Source of the DNA: Bremia lactucae
Taxonomy: Eukaryota > Oomycota > Peronosporomycetes > Peronosporales > Peronosporaceae
NCBI RefSeq assembly: GCF_004359215.1
Contig: NC_090615.1
Location: forward strand, 5,151,264-5,215,263
Reading direction: 5' to 3'
Length of the DNA stretch: 64,000 nt
In this document: in pieces, positions 54,934 through 64,000 of the stretch
Layout of the letters: each line of letters starts with the position of its first letter
Position numbering within the stretch: the first letter of the stretch is position 1
Made by a program: the position numbers and the translations under genes
The notes under the pieces: generated by a model
Seen by the model: the letters and a program-made list of their open reading frames with translations, nothing else
The model's database searches: none
What the model was told of the DNA's origin: nothing

Positions 54934-56200
54934 ATGTCCCGCCTTGACTTGCTTGTCGAAGAGCTCATCGATATAACCGACTTGTTTTTACGGCAACAAC
55001 CATTGCCTGGTCACATAATACTTGGTGCCAGGTTCGAGGTCTATCTCGTGCCCGATGCCCCTATCTGCTGGTAGGTGGCTCGGCACTTCTTCTGAGAACA
55101 CATCACGATGTTTCCACAGATCTTAAAAGAACGGACTGTCTCTCATGACATCCTAGCCTTGAGCAGCGAGCCGTTTCTTTTTGTCCGTTTCTAGGACGCT
55201 CTCGTCCATTGTGGACGACGAGCAACAGTCCACCAAGTTCTCTTCTGGAACTGGTGCGACTATTTTGTGGATCTTTCCTTCCTTTAATTCGGCAAGGAAC
55301 AGATCCCACGACATCTCCGGGAGATTTACTATCTCCTCGGCAGATTTAAAGACTTGCCGGAGCACCTCAACTGAGGATGCCTCCGCAATTCGTATTTTGA
55401 CGGCCTCGAACCCCTCGTTCGAAGGCCCGTCCTCTTTATTAGGGACTGATCCAAAGGTCACTCGTTTAGAGGTGCCTTTGATCGTCCTAATCTGTCGGGT
55501 ACTCGTTCTTCGAGTCACCACGACCTTTTTCTGGGACGCGGGTGCCGTTGCACTCCTGGCTAACGCACCTCTTCCAACCGCACCAGGCTCTAGGCACTGT
55601 GCCGGTTCATGCGACACATGACTTCCTGTCAGCTCGCCGTCTACTGCCACAGGCTCTCGGCTCTGTGCAGGACTTGTCATTGTCCTTTTCTCTACCTCAG
55701 TTTCCACGAGCTGGGTAGAAATTGGTGACGTTTGACATCCCGTCAATGCACCCTCAACTGTGTTCGACACGACATCAGTTGCATACGCCTATCGCAGGAG
55801 CACATCCTTTCCGGTGTCCTGCGCAGAGTTCGCAACTGTGCGTGTACGCCAGCCTTTCCATGGTTGGTACTTTGCCAACCATGGCATGCCTAGGATGAGG
55901 TCATACGGACTCTCCATTCCCAGCACTGTGCTTCTCCTTACAAGAAAAGTCACCAAAGCTGAAGGCGAGTTCTACCTGAACTCCCTCAGACTTTACGAGC
56001 GCGCCGCTCGCTAAACGAACGGTCGCCTCTTCTCGCTGGAAAAAGCGACTCAAACATCGCTCGTCTCTTTTTTTGTTGGAGCCGCGAGTTTCACAAAATT
56101 TTGTGATGCACCCGAATCACTCGGAGGGTCATCATCCGGTCATAACCTCTTACATGAGCGCTATAGACCAGTAGGGTTGACGTCCGAAATTTCGAGTTCT
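54934..56200 (-). pseudogene. Gypsy protease and PR-RT linker
   Basis: The protease active site DSGASQNFV (GAT TCG GGT at 56118-56110) is followed by KLAAPTKKE. An open linker frame at 55770-55153 is Ser/Thr/Glu-rich and ends with the segment preceding RT (VLRQVFKSAEEIVNLPEMSW, KEGKIHKIV). Stops and frame changes separate the parts (for example near 55990 and 55100). Confidence 0.75.
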
Positions 56201-56379
56201 CAGGGACTATGCTACCCATTTGTTCGACAACTCTGAACTTAGGGGTAGCTTCAGAGTCCGCGTCAGTAGGGCATCCCGCCCCTACTGCGCTCCTGCATTT
56301 CCCGACCCCTCAGTGGTCGATGCAGAACTCATGCGTCTCGCACGCTGGTTCTTGTCATCGCCCTTTGGGTAGGGAGTCC

Positions 56380-57141
56380 TCTTGCTGGGCGTCTTCGCTC
56401 CAGCAGGGACCCTGGCATAGCAGCGAGCCATCATATGGCCGCGCTTGCCGCATTTATAACAGACACGTCTGCACTGCCCAACTCCATGGGAGTGGCATCT
56501 GACCTCTCGGCCGACGGCTTATACCAAGCTGTCGCCGAGGCACTGTTATAGGATTGATCCTCAACTAAGGCAATTTGGATTGCCTCTTCCATCGTCGCGG
56601 CACCTTTCTGAAAAGGGCCTGTCGCGATGGGTCATGCCGAAGTCCTTTCATAAACGTGGGCACCTTAATGTGCTCCGAAATCGGACCTACGGTAATGGAC
56701 GCCGACAGCGAGCACATCTCTTGCACATACTCGTGCAGAAATCGCTTCACCTGTCGCGGTCAAAAGAAGCGCGCCTGAAGCAACACTTCAATATTCGGCG
56801 GCTGGTACATGGCGCAAATCTTTTCCTTGAAGATCGCCCATGTAGGGAACGCCTTTCTGTCCGCCATAAGCGCCGAGTCAGCCCACTCAGCTCATCCTGA
56901 GTCTGAGTGACGGAATCCGCCGCAGTATGGCCCTGTGCCTCGGACGCGGCCCTCCGCTGTACGAGCACGAATGCCTCAAGTTGCTCCAACTGAGCAACAT
57001 GTTGCTCAGGAGGATACCCAGGAGCCTGGCCAGGGCTTGTTCACCAAGTCTCTGCGCCATAAGCCCTGCCACCTCCCGATGATGTTCGGAAAGGTGGGGA
57101 AAATGAGCCCAACCAATATTGAGGCTAATCCTCACGTACAC
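56380..57141 (-). pseudogene. Gypsy gag with zinc knuckle
   Basis: Minus-strand frames 57141-56887, 56989-56747 and 56750-56565 carry gag core fragments (ISEHIKVPTFMKGLRHDPSR, QALFRKVPRR). The zinc knuckle CYKCGKRGHMMARC lies at 56461-56420. The primer-binding site and 5' LTR lie directly upstream. Frames are broken in at least three places. Confidence 0.78.
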
Positions 57142-57185
57142 ACGCAGAGATGCGGGTCGTTGGAAGGTTTACAAGTGCTACCAAG

Positions 57186-57725
57186 TGTAGGCGGACACGT
57201 CGTAATGCGGCCACGCTCTACTTAGACACACACCCTAGCACAGCGAGGAAGCGGCTTAACCTGCTTCTCTTGCGTGCAGTGAGGTAGTTGTGGTGGGCGC
57301 GTTAGCGACCTCACCCAACTCACTAAGTTCTTTGAATAAGTGTCGTCACGGGAGCGGTAATCCGGCTTCTTGTGCGCACTTATCAAGAAGGAAGTAGTTT
57401 TCAGACTGGTTTATATTTAATCGTATTAAATATAAATACCAGTGTTTACCAATCGAAATGTCATCTCGATAGATGACACTTAATATGTATTGCGAGCGAA
57501 TCTTTCTCGATATCTCGCGTAACGCGTAACGGATGATGCTAGGCGTCATTCCTCCTAATATGAATGCACCCATGTGCATCGCATACACAAGGGTTGGTCA
57601 CAAATGTGCACCACACCCGAGTGCTGGGTCTAATTACTAGAATTTAGTAATTGATTATCCCCTTAAGTACACCAAGTGTTCTTAACGGGGACTGTGTAAC
57701 ATTAGGGCAACTTTAGCCCGTTACA
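57186..57725 (-). repeat. 5' LTR of the nested gypsy element (family B)
   Basis: On the minus strand it starts TGTAACGGGCTAAAG and ends GTCCGCCTACA (540 bp). A primer-binding site follows (CTTGGTAGCACTTGTAAACC, 57185-57166). It is homologous to the LTRs at 21202-21733 and 51045-51692. Confidence 0.88.
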
Positions 57726-57730
57726 GTGTG

Positions 57731-57773
57731 TGTCTAAGTAGAGCGTGGCCGCATTAAGACGTCCCTACCTACA
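57731..57773 (+). repeat. Right end of the older LTR
   Basis: TGTCTAAGTAGAGCGTGGCC to CCTACA is the plus-oriented 3' end of the family B LTR that starts at 51045. It was separated from its left part by the insertion of 51693-57725. Confidence 0.85.
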
Positions 57774-58611
57774 GGAAGGGAGGGAACCTGGAACAAATTC
57801 ACAAAGACTTTAAAAGTTCAAGGGAAGCTTTAAGAAATGCACTTCTGGGGTTCTGCTACTTTTGCTTGGAATAAGTTTATCTTCGTTATGGCTTTACTTT
57901 CAGCACCTGGAAGGGGACGTGTGACTGGTGGACATGGTGGCTAGGAATTAGCGGGTATGTTCATGAAAAAGGAGACAAAATTTCCAAAGTGTGTCCGTAG
58001 CATAAATTGGGTGTGTCCGCAGCAATTTCCTGAATATTTTATGCTCTTCTATAACGATCTTCTATCTACTTGGTTTTATATATACCAATAATTAACTATG
58101 CAATGTGCCTCCTAGCGCACCGCCTAATCATGTCGTGTAACGATTGGCGGGATTGATTTGAACTTAAAGCAACCAATAAATAAAGTTAATGTCTCATTGT
58201 GTCAATGTTACTAAATTTGGTAATATTGGAATTAGTAAGTCAAAATTGACTAAGATAATTATTTTGTACTTCTTTATTTATTTCCCTTATCGAAATTTTT
58301 TTTTTATAGATAATAATATTTATGTAACTGGACACCCCGTTACAGACATGCTATCAGAAACCTCAACTCGGGTTATTAAATGCCTAGCCATTGCAAACTA
58401 TCTCTTCTTGCTTGAGCCCGCGATGCTGTTGTACTTGCCGTAATGATATCGCAATTTTCGGCACAAGAAAGCGCGAAAGTAAAGTTAGCTGAACCAATTA
58501 GCAACAGAACTGTAAACACTTCCCAAAATGCGGCGCAGAGATCACTGTTGACCCGGCGCGGTATAATCAGCTGGCTCACAGACCGCGCTCCGCTCTCGTG
58601 ATGGCCGAGTT
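57774..58611. other. Intergenic with an LTR-like unit
   Basis: No gene. The unit 58136-58344 (TGTAACGATTGG to CACCCCGTTACA, 209 bp) has LTR-like ends. A related decayed copy is at 23430-23508, and its GATTGGCGGG block also appears inverted near 28020. No target duplication is visible. Confidence 0.45.
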
Positions 58612-58882
58612 TGTAATGGGCCCTTCCCGTTACATGATACTAAGCTTTACATGCATCTTACTTAGCGGGTGTAGCACGTTGCATGTTTCTGTGTGAGTCA
58701 GACTCACTACTAGCCAGTACGATGCTGGCACGTAGATGGATGACTTCCATGTGGTCGAAAAATATTTTCATACTTGCAGTTTTCAGAGCTATTTTAGTTG
58801 TATTTTACGTATATTAAGGACTATCTTAACGCTTCCTCACGTGCATGTGTAAGCCAGGTAACGTCGTTCGAAGCCCGTTTCA
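58612..58882 (+). repeat. 5' LTR, family C
   Basis: TGTAATGGGCCC to CCCGTTTCA. It contains the shared CACGTAGATGGAT and CTCACGTGCATG blocks also seen in the right LTR. Confidence 0.85.
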
Positions 58883-59149
58883 CGCGGTAGCACGTTATAG
58901 TCGTTCCTATGACCAAGTTTGTGATGAGAATACCGCGCCGTCACCGAATCCAGAGATGACTCTGGATCTCACGGCCTTTCCTCATCTCACCAGTAGTGTG
59001 GCAAGCTCTCTACTTCCTTCCAGCGGTGTCGGGATGGGTCGTCGTGACGTCGCTGCGGAGCTCAGCGATGACGGACCGACAGCGACTTGCCATTCACGAG
59101 TTCATGGACCGCTGACTTGCCAATTCTCATCGGCGATTACTAACTCCTT

Positions 59150-59924
59150 CGCGTCCATCACGGAACGAGTCCGTGAAAATGGAAACTTCTACCTACTCTG
59201 GTTTAGGTAAGGGTGGTCTACCTCTGAATCGATGGTTTCGAGAGAGCAAAATTGCGATCGACTCGCGATTGATCGAGTCGCCTAAGGCAAAGGTGAATTT
59301 CCTTCTTTCCCGGTTGTCCGGGAAGGCCAAGATGTGGGCTCTTAAAAAGCTCGTTTTGGACGAGTTTGCGTTTCCGACCCTGACCGTTCTACAAAACGAC
59401 CGTCGTATCGCCTTGAGTCGCCTCAAGGTGAATCCCGCGTGCGCGCCGAGTTCTTTGCGCTCCGAAAAGGGAACATATCGATACGCGACAATGTTCAAAA
59501 GACACGACACCCGGCTTCGTGCATTGTCACGAAGCCCATTGACATGGCATCCCAGGTCCACGTCTTCGAGTTTTGTATGCATGGGGGTATGACGCGCTAT
59601 TGCATCACTCGAAAAGATCCATCATCTCGGAAGAAGCATTTGTTCTCGCGTTGCATTCTTATGCAGCATGACTATAAAGAGGAAATTTTACTATGCAAGC
59701 GTCATTTCGGTGGAGCACCGACCATCTGGTCGAGAGCCGATGAAGACAGAAATCGTCGAAAGTCGTCCGACTCTAGACGACAGTCTGCAAGGAATGACCG
59801 TCCACTGACCTGCTCTCGTTGCCGAAAACAACGCCACCGTGCCGCAGAGTGCCGCGCACCAGCTACCGCCATCAATTATGCTGACGTCGCTAATCACTTC
59901 GTCTCTGACCGAGTTACACTGTAA
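59150..59924 (+). pseudogene. Family C gag
   Basis: The capsid-like segment [20 protein letters not shown], then [15 protein letters not shown], is the Ty3/gypsy gag core. A frame change near 59440 leads to the frame ending in a zinc-knuckle remnant (CSRCRKQRHRAAEC) with Arg where the Gly usually precedes the His. Confidence 0.75.
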
Positions 59925-60059
59925 AAAACGACAGCGTCCAGTACTGCTGGTTGGAACCTGGGTCAAGGTCCGAGTCCTTCGGTGATAACCCGGACTAGCG
60001 TGCTTCATGCACATTTGACTGCCACCACATCAAATGGTGACTCGCGGTCGTGAATCCTT

Positions 60060-60260
60060 ACGTCGCCGGTAACCGGCGAACTTGCGCGCGCTCCTTGATT
60101 CGGGAGCGACAATCAACTTTTTCGGCGCATCGTGCCTATCTTAACTACCGACGCGCGTTCCTGTCTTTGAGGGCCCTGTCAAAGCTGTGGTGAAATTGGC
60201 TGATGGAAAACCTCGTCGTTTTTTACAACGAGAAGTGTCGCTGCCACACACTTTCAATAT
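60060..60260 (+). pseudogene. Family C protease remnant
   Basis: LRALLDSGATINFFGASCLS (DSGAT at 60097-60111) is an aspartic-protease active site, followed after a stop by VKAVVKLADGKPRRFLQREV. The frame is broken. Confidence 0.7.
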
Positions 60261-61159
60261 GTTTAGCAGCAACGACATTTTTTTTGGTTATACTCATGAA
60301 CTATGCATTTGATTGAATCTTCGATATTCCGTGGCTGGCACAATATCAACTTCAGATCGACTGGTTCTCGCGGTCGGTCAAACGTTGTAAGGGATTCGAC
60401 GTCAGCGAGGTGTTCACACGTCGCTAGGTCGCCCAAAGAGGTTGGCCTCACGTCGCCGTGGTGGTCGGCGCGTCTATGACATAAGCAGTCAATGGGGAGA
60501 GTGATAACCCTTTTTGTACTGCTTGAGCAGTTCTTCTGGACGACCCAGGCAATTCGTGAACTTCACATCGCCGCGAAATAATCGAGACGGTAGTATAGCA
60601 GAGGCTCCCACTTAAAATAATGTGGTTGAGCGGGGGGGGGTCCCACAAGAAATTACGGTGATTGAGTAGGGGCTCCCTCGCGTGAGGTCAAACAGGGGCT
60701 CTTACTCAAGCGAACTGTGGCCAAGCAGGGACTCCCACATCATACGACGACGGCCAATCCTGCGATGCTCCCATCTAATAGGTCCGGTGCCAATGTTTAA
60801 GGCCTTTCTTTCCTGGAAAGGGGGTGATACCCCTGTACGTGACCACAGCCCGACCGACTTGGTGTCGATCCACCCGTTGGATATGTGGAAGGCAGCTCAC
60901 GACGCCGTCTTTTTGCCGACGTCGTGCCGCCACCTCGCACTGCTTCCTCCATTACGCGGCTTCAAAGTCTGAACTATCATTAAGTAGTATAGTTACAAAA
61001 AAACAGTGGAAGTGGAACGACCTTATAGCGGGTATAATTGATCAAGTGTGCTTGGTCATACGAACAGCATCTTATCACTTAAAGCGGACGAGTCTGCTCT
61101 ACGTACCAAGAGGCTGAGCCAAAGACAGCGCCAAAGGAGCGATTCGCGGCTCAATCTTT

Positions 61160-61340
61160 GGACGGCTTACGCGATCACGTATCCCAGCCAACAAATCGTC
61201 TGCGAATACGCAGACGTGTTTCCAGACAAGATCCCGGCTGAACTCCTTGCTGTTCGAGGGGTTCATCACGAGAATGACCTCGTACTTGGGTCTGTATACT
61301 GTATAACGCGGCACTGGCCACTGCCGTTACGTTTTGGCCA
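61160..61340 (+). pseudogene. Family C RT N-terminal remnant
   Basis: YADVFPDKIPAELLAVRGVH and then the VYCITRHWPLP block match the VFPDxLPxxLPxxRGVxHEIDL...RQWPLP signature at the RT start. The RT ends abruptly at about 61345, where the strand of coding switches. Confidence 0.75.
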
Positions 61341-61345
61341 TCCGT

Positions 61346-61730
61346 TTCCGGATGGTCCGCCGTCAACAATAGCAATTTTGTCCAGAGAAACTTGAACAAT
61401 TTAGACCAGAAGGCGGAAGTGAATCGTAGATCGCGATTGGGCACAATGGATCTCGGAAGACCAAGATGGCGGTATACGCGTCGATGTCGTCCACGGCGGC
61501 CTCGGCCGCGGTGATTTGTGCCGTAACAGGAATGAGATAACTAGTTTTGCTGTAGTGGTCGACGAATACCAGGGTGCCCATGCCTACGTCGTCGGTCGGA
61601 AGGCCGAAGATGAAGTCCATATAAATTGAGCCCGATGCCTTCGAGGTAATCGAAAGGGGTCGCAGGGGAGCTTGCAGCGAAGGTGAAGGCTTCACATGCT
61701 GGCAAATTACACAGGTCAGCACCTAATTAC
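61346..61730 (-). pseudogene. Integrase fragment in inverted orientation
   Basis: On the minus strand: CVICQHVKPSPSLQAPLRPL, then YMDFIFGLPTDD, LVFVDHYSKTSYLIPVTAQI and, after a frame break, NRDLRFTSAFWSKL and LTADHPETDGQN. This is the integrase zinc-binding half and core, lying head-on to the plus-strand RT at 61160-61340. Confidence 0.8.
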
Positions 61731-63049
61731 GCACGGCCCAGATGACCTCCGGCGGGGGAATTATGGAGCTCGTGAATTATCTAAACTCGTAGATCAGGAT
61801 CGTTAGCGAACACCGTCCGTGGCTCATCGAAACGATCGATGCTGTCCACCAGCAGATCTCCGTCTAAGCTGTAATATGTGATGTGATCACGCTTCGATCG
61901 AGATAGGTTGCGATTCAGCTTGCGAATGACCGACGATATGGCGCTCTAGCATCCTTACACGCTCGAGCAACTCGCGATTCGACTAGTCGCCGCACTGCTC
62001 ACCAGCGCGCTCCGACGCTTCCTCCGCTTAGAGCTGAGCGTCAGCAGACCGCTTTCTCGCGGCATCCTTATCGCCCTGAGCGACAAGTATGAACGCAGCA
62101 CCATCACGACGGTCCACCTCTCCTTGTGGATGCTGCGAATGAATTTCGCTGGATCGTTGATCGACTTGTTGATTACTCGGATCCACCGAGTGTGTCCGGT
62201 CAAATGGCATATGGAGAACGCGCAACTCCGTCGCGCGCCGCTATCGGGTTCAACCATTGGGCACTTCTTCCGAAAAAGATACATGGGAACCTCGCTCCTC
62301 CCTTCTTCGCGTCGATCTAGACGTCGTTCGTGAGTTTGAGACCAATTCGTTCTTGTTCGCTGAGGATCATCCCTAGCCGAATAATAATCTCGACCACGAT
62401 CCGGCAAATAAAACCGCCAAGAATAGTGGAGGCTTCCTTATTGCCAAGGGTACGCTCGTACTTGCCGACCCAAGCCGGCTCGATATTACTGAGAAGTCGC
62501 TCGGCGATGTGGTTTTCCAAGTTTCTCTAGTCGGCCTACGCATGAGAGAGCAAAACGGACATCCCTCGACCACGTGAACAAAGCAGAGGCGGTCCTCGTT
62601 CAAAGCCTTCGCACACGTTTTCTCGTGTAAGGCGTTGAAGGAACAATCAGCGCAGAAAACCTCCCTGTTGACCGGCCAACCGACAAAGCTGTGACCGCCG
62701 GACATCATCCGGTGTCACCGCCGGATGAAGACATACTACGAAGTCTGAAGCGCATCGTATCCGACGCCGACACTCATATTTCCAAGCAGGCTACGGAAGC
62801 GCCGGAAATGATCTCGCATGGTGTCAGAAGAGTCCGGAGTATCCGCTCCGGAAAAATCATACAGCGCCCACGGCCGAATGTCGGCGTCCATTATGTGGAC
62901 GTATGCGTTGCCGCTTATAGTCCTCTACGGCGCTCTTTAATTGCTTTGACCTCTCCCGCCATCGTTACTTGAGTGCCTGTGTCTATGTCGTCTCTAGATT
63001 GTTCCTGTTAGCGCTCACAGTGTGTGAGTGCTGTTTGTGAGGCGGGTGA
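61731..63049. other. Remainder of family C interior, no assigned domain
   Basis: Open but unrecognised frames exist on both strands (for example minus 62708-62373 and plus 62691-62972, which ends in a stop 81 bp before the LTR). They are probably decayed element sequence. The plus frame from 62691 is Arg/Ser-rich. Confidence 0.35.
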
Positions 63050-63339
63050 TGTAATGGGCCCTTCCCGTGTATGATACTAAGCTTTACATACATGTTACTT
63101 AAGTAGGGCGCTATACCCGAAATAGCGGTGTAGCACGTCTCATATTTCTGTGTTATTAACGGAAAGACAGACCCATCATTAGCCAGCAAGATGTCGGCAC
63201 GTAGATGGATCAATTCCATGAGGTCGGGAAGTCTTTTCATAATGGTGTTTTAGAGTTAAATCTTACAGTATTAAGAGCTTACTTAGCGCTACCTCACGTG
63301 CATGAGTAAGCCGGGTAAGGTCGTTTGAAGCCCGTTACA
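63050..63339 (+). repeat. 3' LTR, family C
   Basis: TGTAATGGGCCCTTCCCGT to AGCCCGTTACA. It aligns with 58612-58882 and has an extra segment of about 20 bp (GGGCGCTATACCCGAAATAG). Confidence 0.85.
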
Positions 63340-64000
63340 CCGCTGACTTACCTGCTCCTGAAGGGTCCATGAGGGGGACAGCGCGGTGGGACCTCTGCCT
63401 CCTCTTCAACAGGAGGGACGACAAGACTGGAGCCTTCACATTCACACCTGTGAAGTAGAAAGATGAAACGGAAGGCATAGCTAAACGGGAAGTCCTAGCA
63501 CCCAGGCTGTCAACATCGGCGGCTTGTGTCAGCCATAGTAGGCTAGCCGGCGGAGCGCACTTCTGGAGAAGATGTTCATTGCACATGGTCGGGTAAAACA
63601 TGTCCAACGAATGAAAGTCTGTGCGGACGTTATTCGCAGGGTACACAACAGCACGACACGGTCCCTATTTTTGTCAAAGGCAAAGATATTTTTTTTTACT
63701 TTTGCCAGAAGCGAAGGTTTTTCGACTTGGACTTAACTGGCACAGACCACCACGCGGGACCACGACCAAATCGACTTTCAAAAAACCTGAGCCGAAGTTT
63801 TTTATTCAGCACAAATATGCCCATGCTTCGGTACTTGTTCAGAGGTCCAAGGTAGTATAAAAGGGAAGGTAGGACAGCTTCACGTTCAATCCTGCAAAAT
63901 TCAAAGTCCAGTAGGAAGCCCTTTGTGCACGATCGGTGGCCTCGGCTAGGCCAACGTTTGTGCAGGATGGAGTGATGGTATGACCAAAGATCGATGTCAT
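63340..64000. other. Window end, no recognised gene
   Basis: Frames on both strands (minus 63646-63335, plus 63621-63860) match no family I know. A T-rich tract lies at about 63690. Confidence 0.35.

Larger units (their letters stand above)
51693..57725 (-). mobile_element. Ty3/gypsy element (family B) nested in an older LTR
   Basis: A minus-oriented element with 5' LTR 57186-57725, primer-binding site, gag, protease, RT, RNase H, integrase and a heavily deleted 3' LTR (51693-51775). It is flanked on both sides by GTGTG (51688-51692 and 57726-57730), a 5-bp target duplication typical of Ty3/gypsy. It contains a 359-bp assembly gap. The 3' LTR body and the end of the internal region are missing. 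Confidence 0.88.
58612..63339 (+). mobile_element. Rearranged Ty3/gypsy element (family C) with two LTRs
   Basis: The LTRs at 58612-58882 (271 bp) and 63050-63339 (290 bp) are direct repeats (TGTAATGGGCCCTTCCCGT at the start, AGCCCGTT[AT]CA at the end). The left LTR is followed by a primer-binding site (GCGGTAGCACGTTATAGTC). A purine-rich GAGGCGGGTGA precedes the right LTR. Gag, protease and the start of RT lie on the plus strand, but an integrase piece in the same element is on the minus strand, so the interior has been inverted or invaded. No flanking target duplication is apparent. Confidence 0.82.

Noticed and set aside
63335..63646. 103-codon minus-strand frame overlapping the end of the family C LTR
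   Set aside because: It starts outside and ends in the LTR and has no recognisable domain.
1..64000. CRISPR arrays, tRNA and rRNA genes, riboswitches
   Set aside because: No regularly spaced repeats, no tRNA-like A/B boxes in a cloverleaf context, no rRNA blocks. The gene structure is eukaryotic, so bacterial signals were not expected.

Overview
This window is nuclear DNA of a filamentous eukaryote, and the gene content and style point to an oomycete (Phytophthora or downy-mildew type; inferred, not proven). The evidence is short spliceosomal introns of about 50-80 nt with GT/AG borders, compact genes, and islands of host genes separated by decayed Ty3/gypsy chromoviruses and a Ty1/copia element. 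I see no bacterial operons, CRISPR arrays, rRNA or tRNA genes.

Layout. 0.7-5.9 kb: wreckage of two oppositely oriented gypsy pol regions. 7.1-20.6 kb: a gene island with a sphingomyelin/inositol-phosphorylceramide synthase-like membrane enzyme, a broken CHY/CTCHY/RING ubiquitin-ligase pseudogene, a two-WW-domain protein, a divergent HSF-type DNA-binding protein, a twin-CX9C (CHCH) protein, an unknown 319-residue protein, a tandem-BRCT protein with a probable C-terminal BAH domain, and a mitochondrial-type PDH/BCKDH kinase. 21.0-28.0 kb: copia and gypsy fragments, a small TA-flanked MITE and a degenerate copia element. 29.4-30.3 kb: a PX-RING protein. 32.0-43.7 kb: several copies of one chromovirus family, including a 7.4-kb copy with two LTRs and an inverted 3' half. 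44.5-49.2 kb: a second gene island with PEX19 (8 exons), a VAP/MSP-domain protein and a START-domain protein. 51.0-63.3 kb: a gypsy element nested inside an older LTR with a visible target-site duplication and an assembly gap, then another rearranged gypsy element.

The host genes do not form a single pathway. They are housekeeping and signalling genes: lipid synthesis and transfer, peroxisome membrane biogenesis, DNA-damage response, carbon metabolism control and mitochondrial intermembrane space. Several pairs share short divergent or convergent spacers (204 bp between 16307 and 16512, 59 bp between 19357 and 19417).

The most unusual signal is in the chromovirus. Opposite its 3' region, between integrase and the 3' LTR, both copies (33.6-35.4 kb and 43.2-41.5 kb) have long antisense reading frames. 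These resemble a real protein (acidic N-terminus, basic middle, coiled-coil and basic tail), and each copy carries its own, different frameshifts. This could be an antisense gene carried by the retrotransposon.
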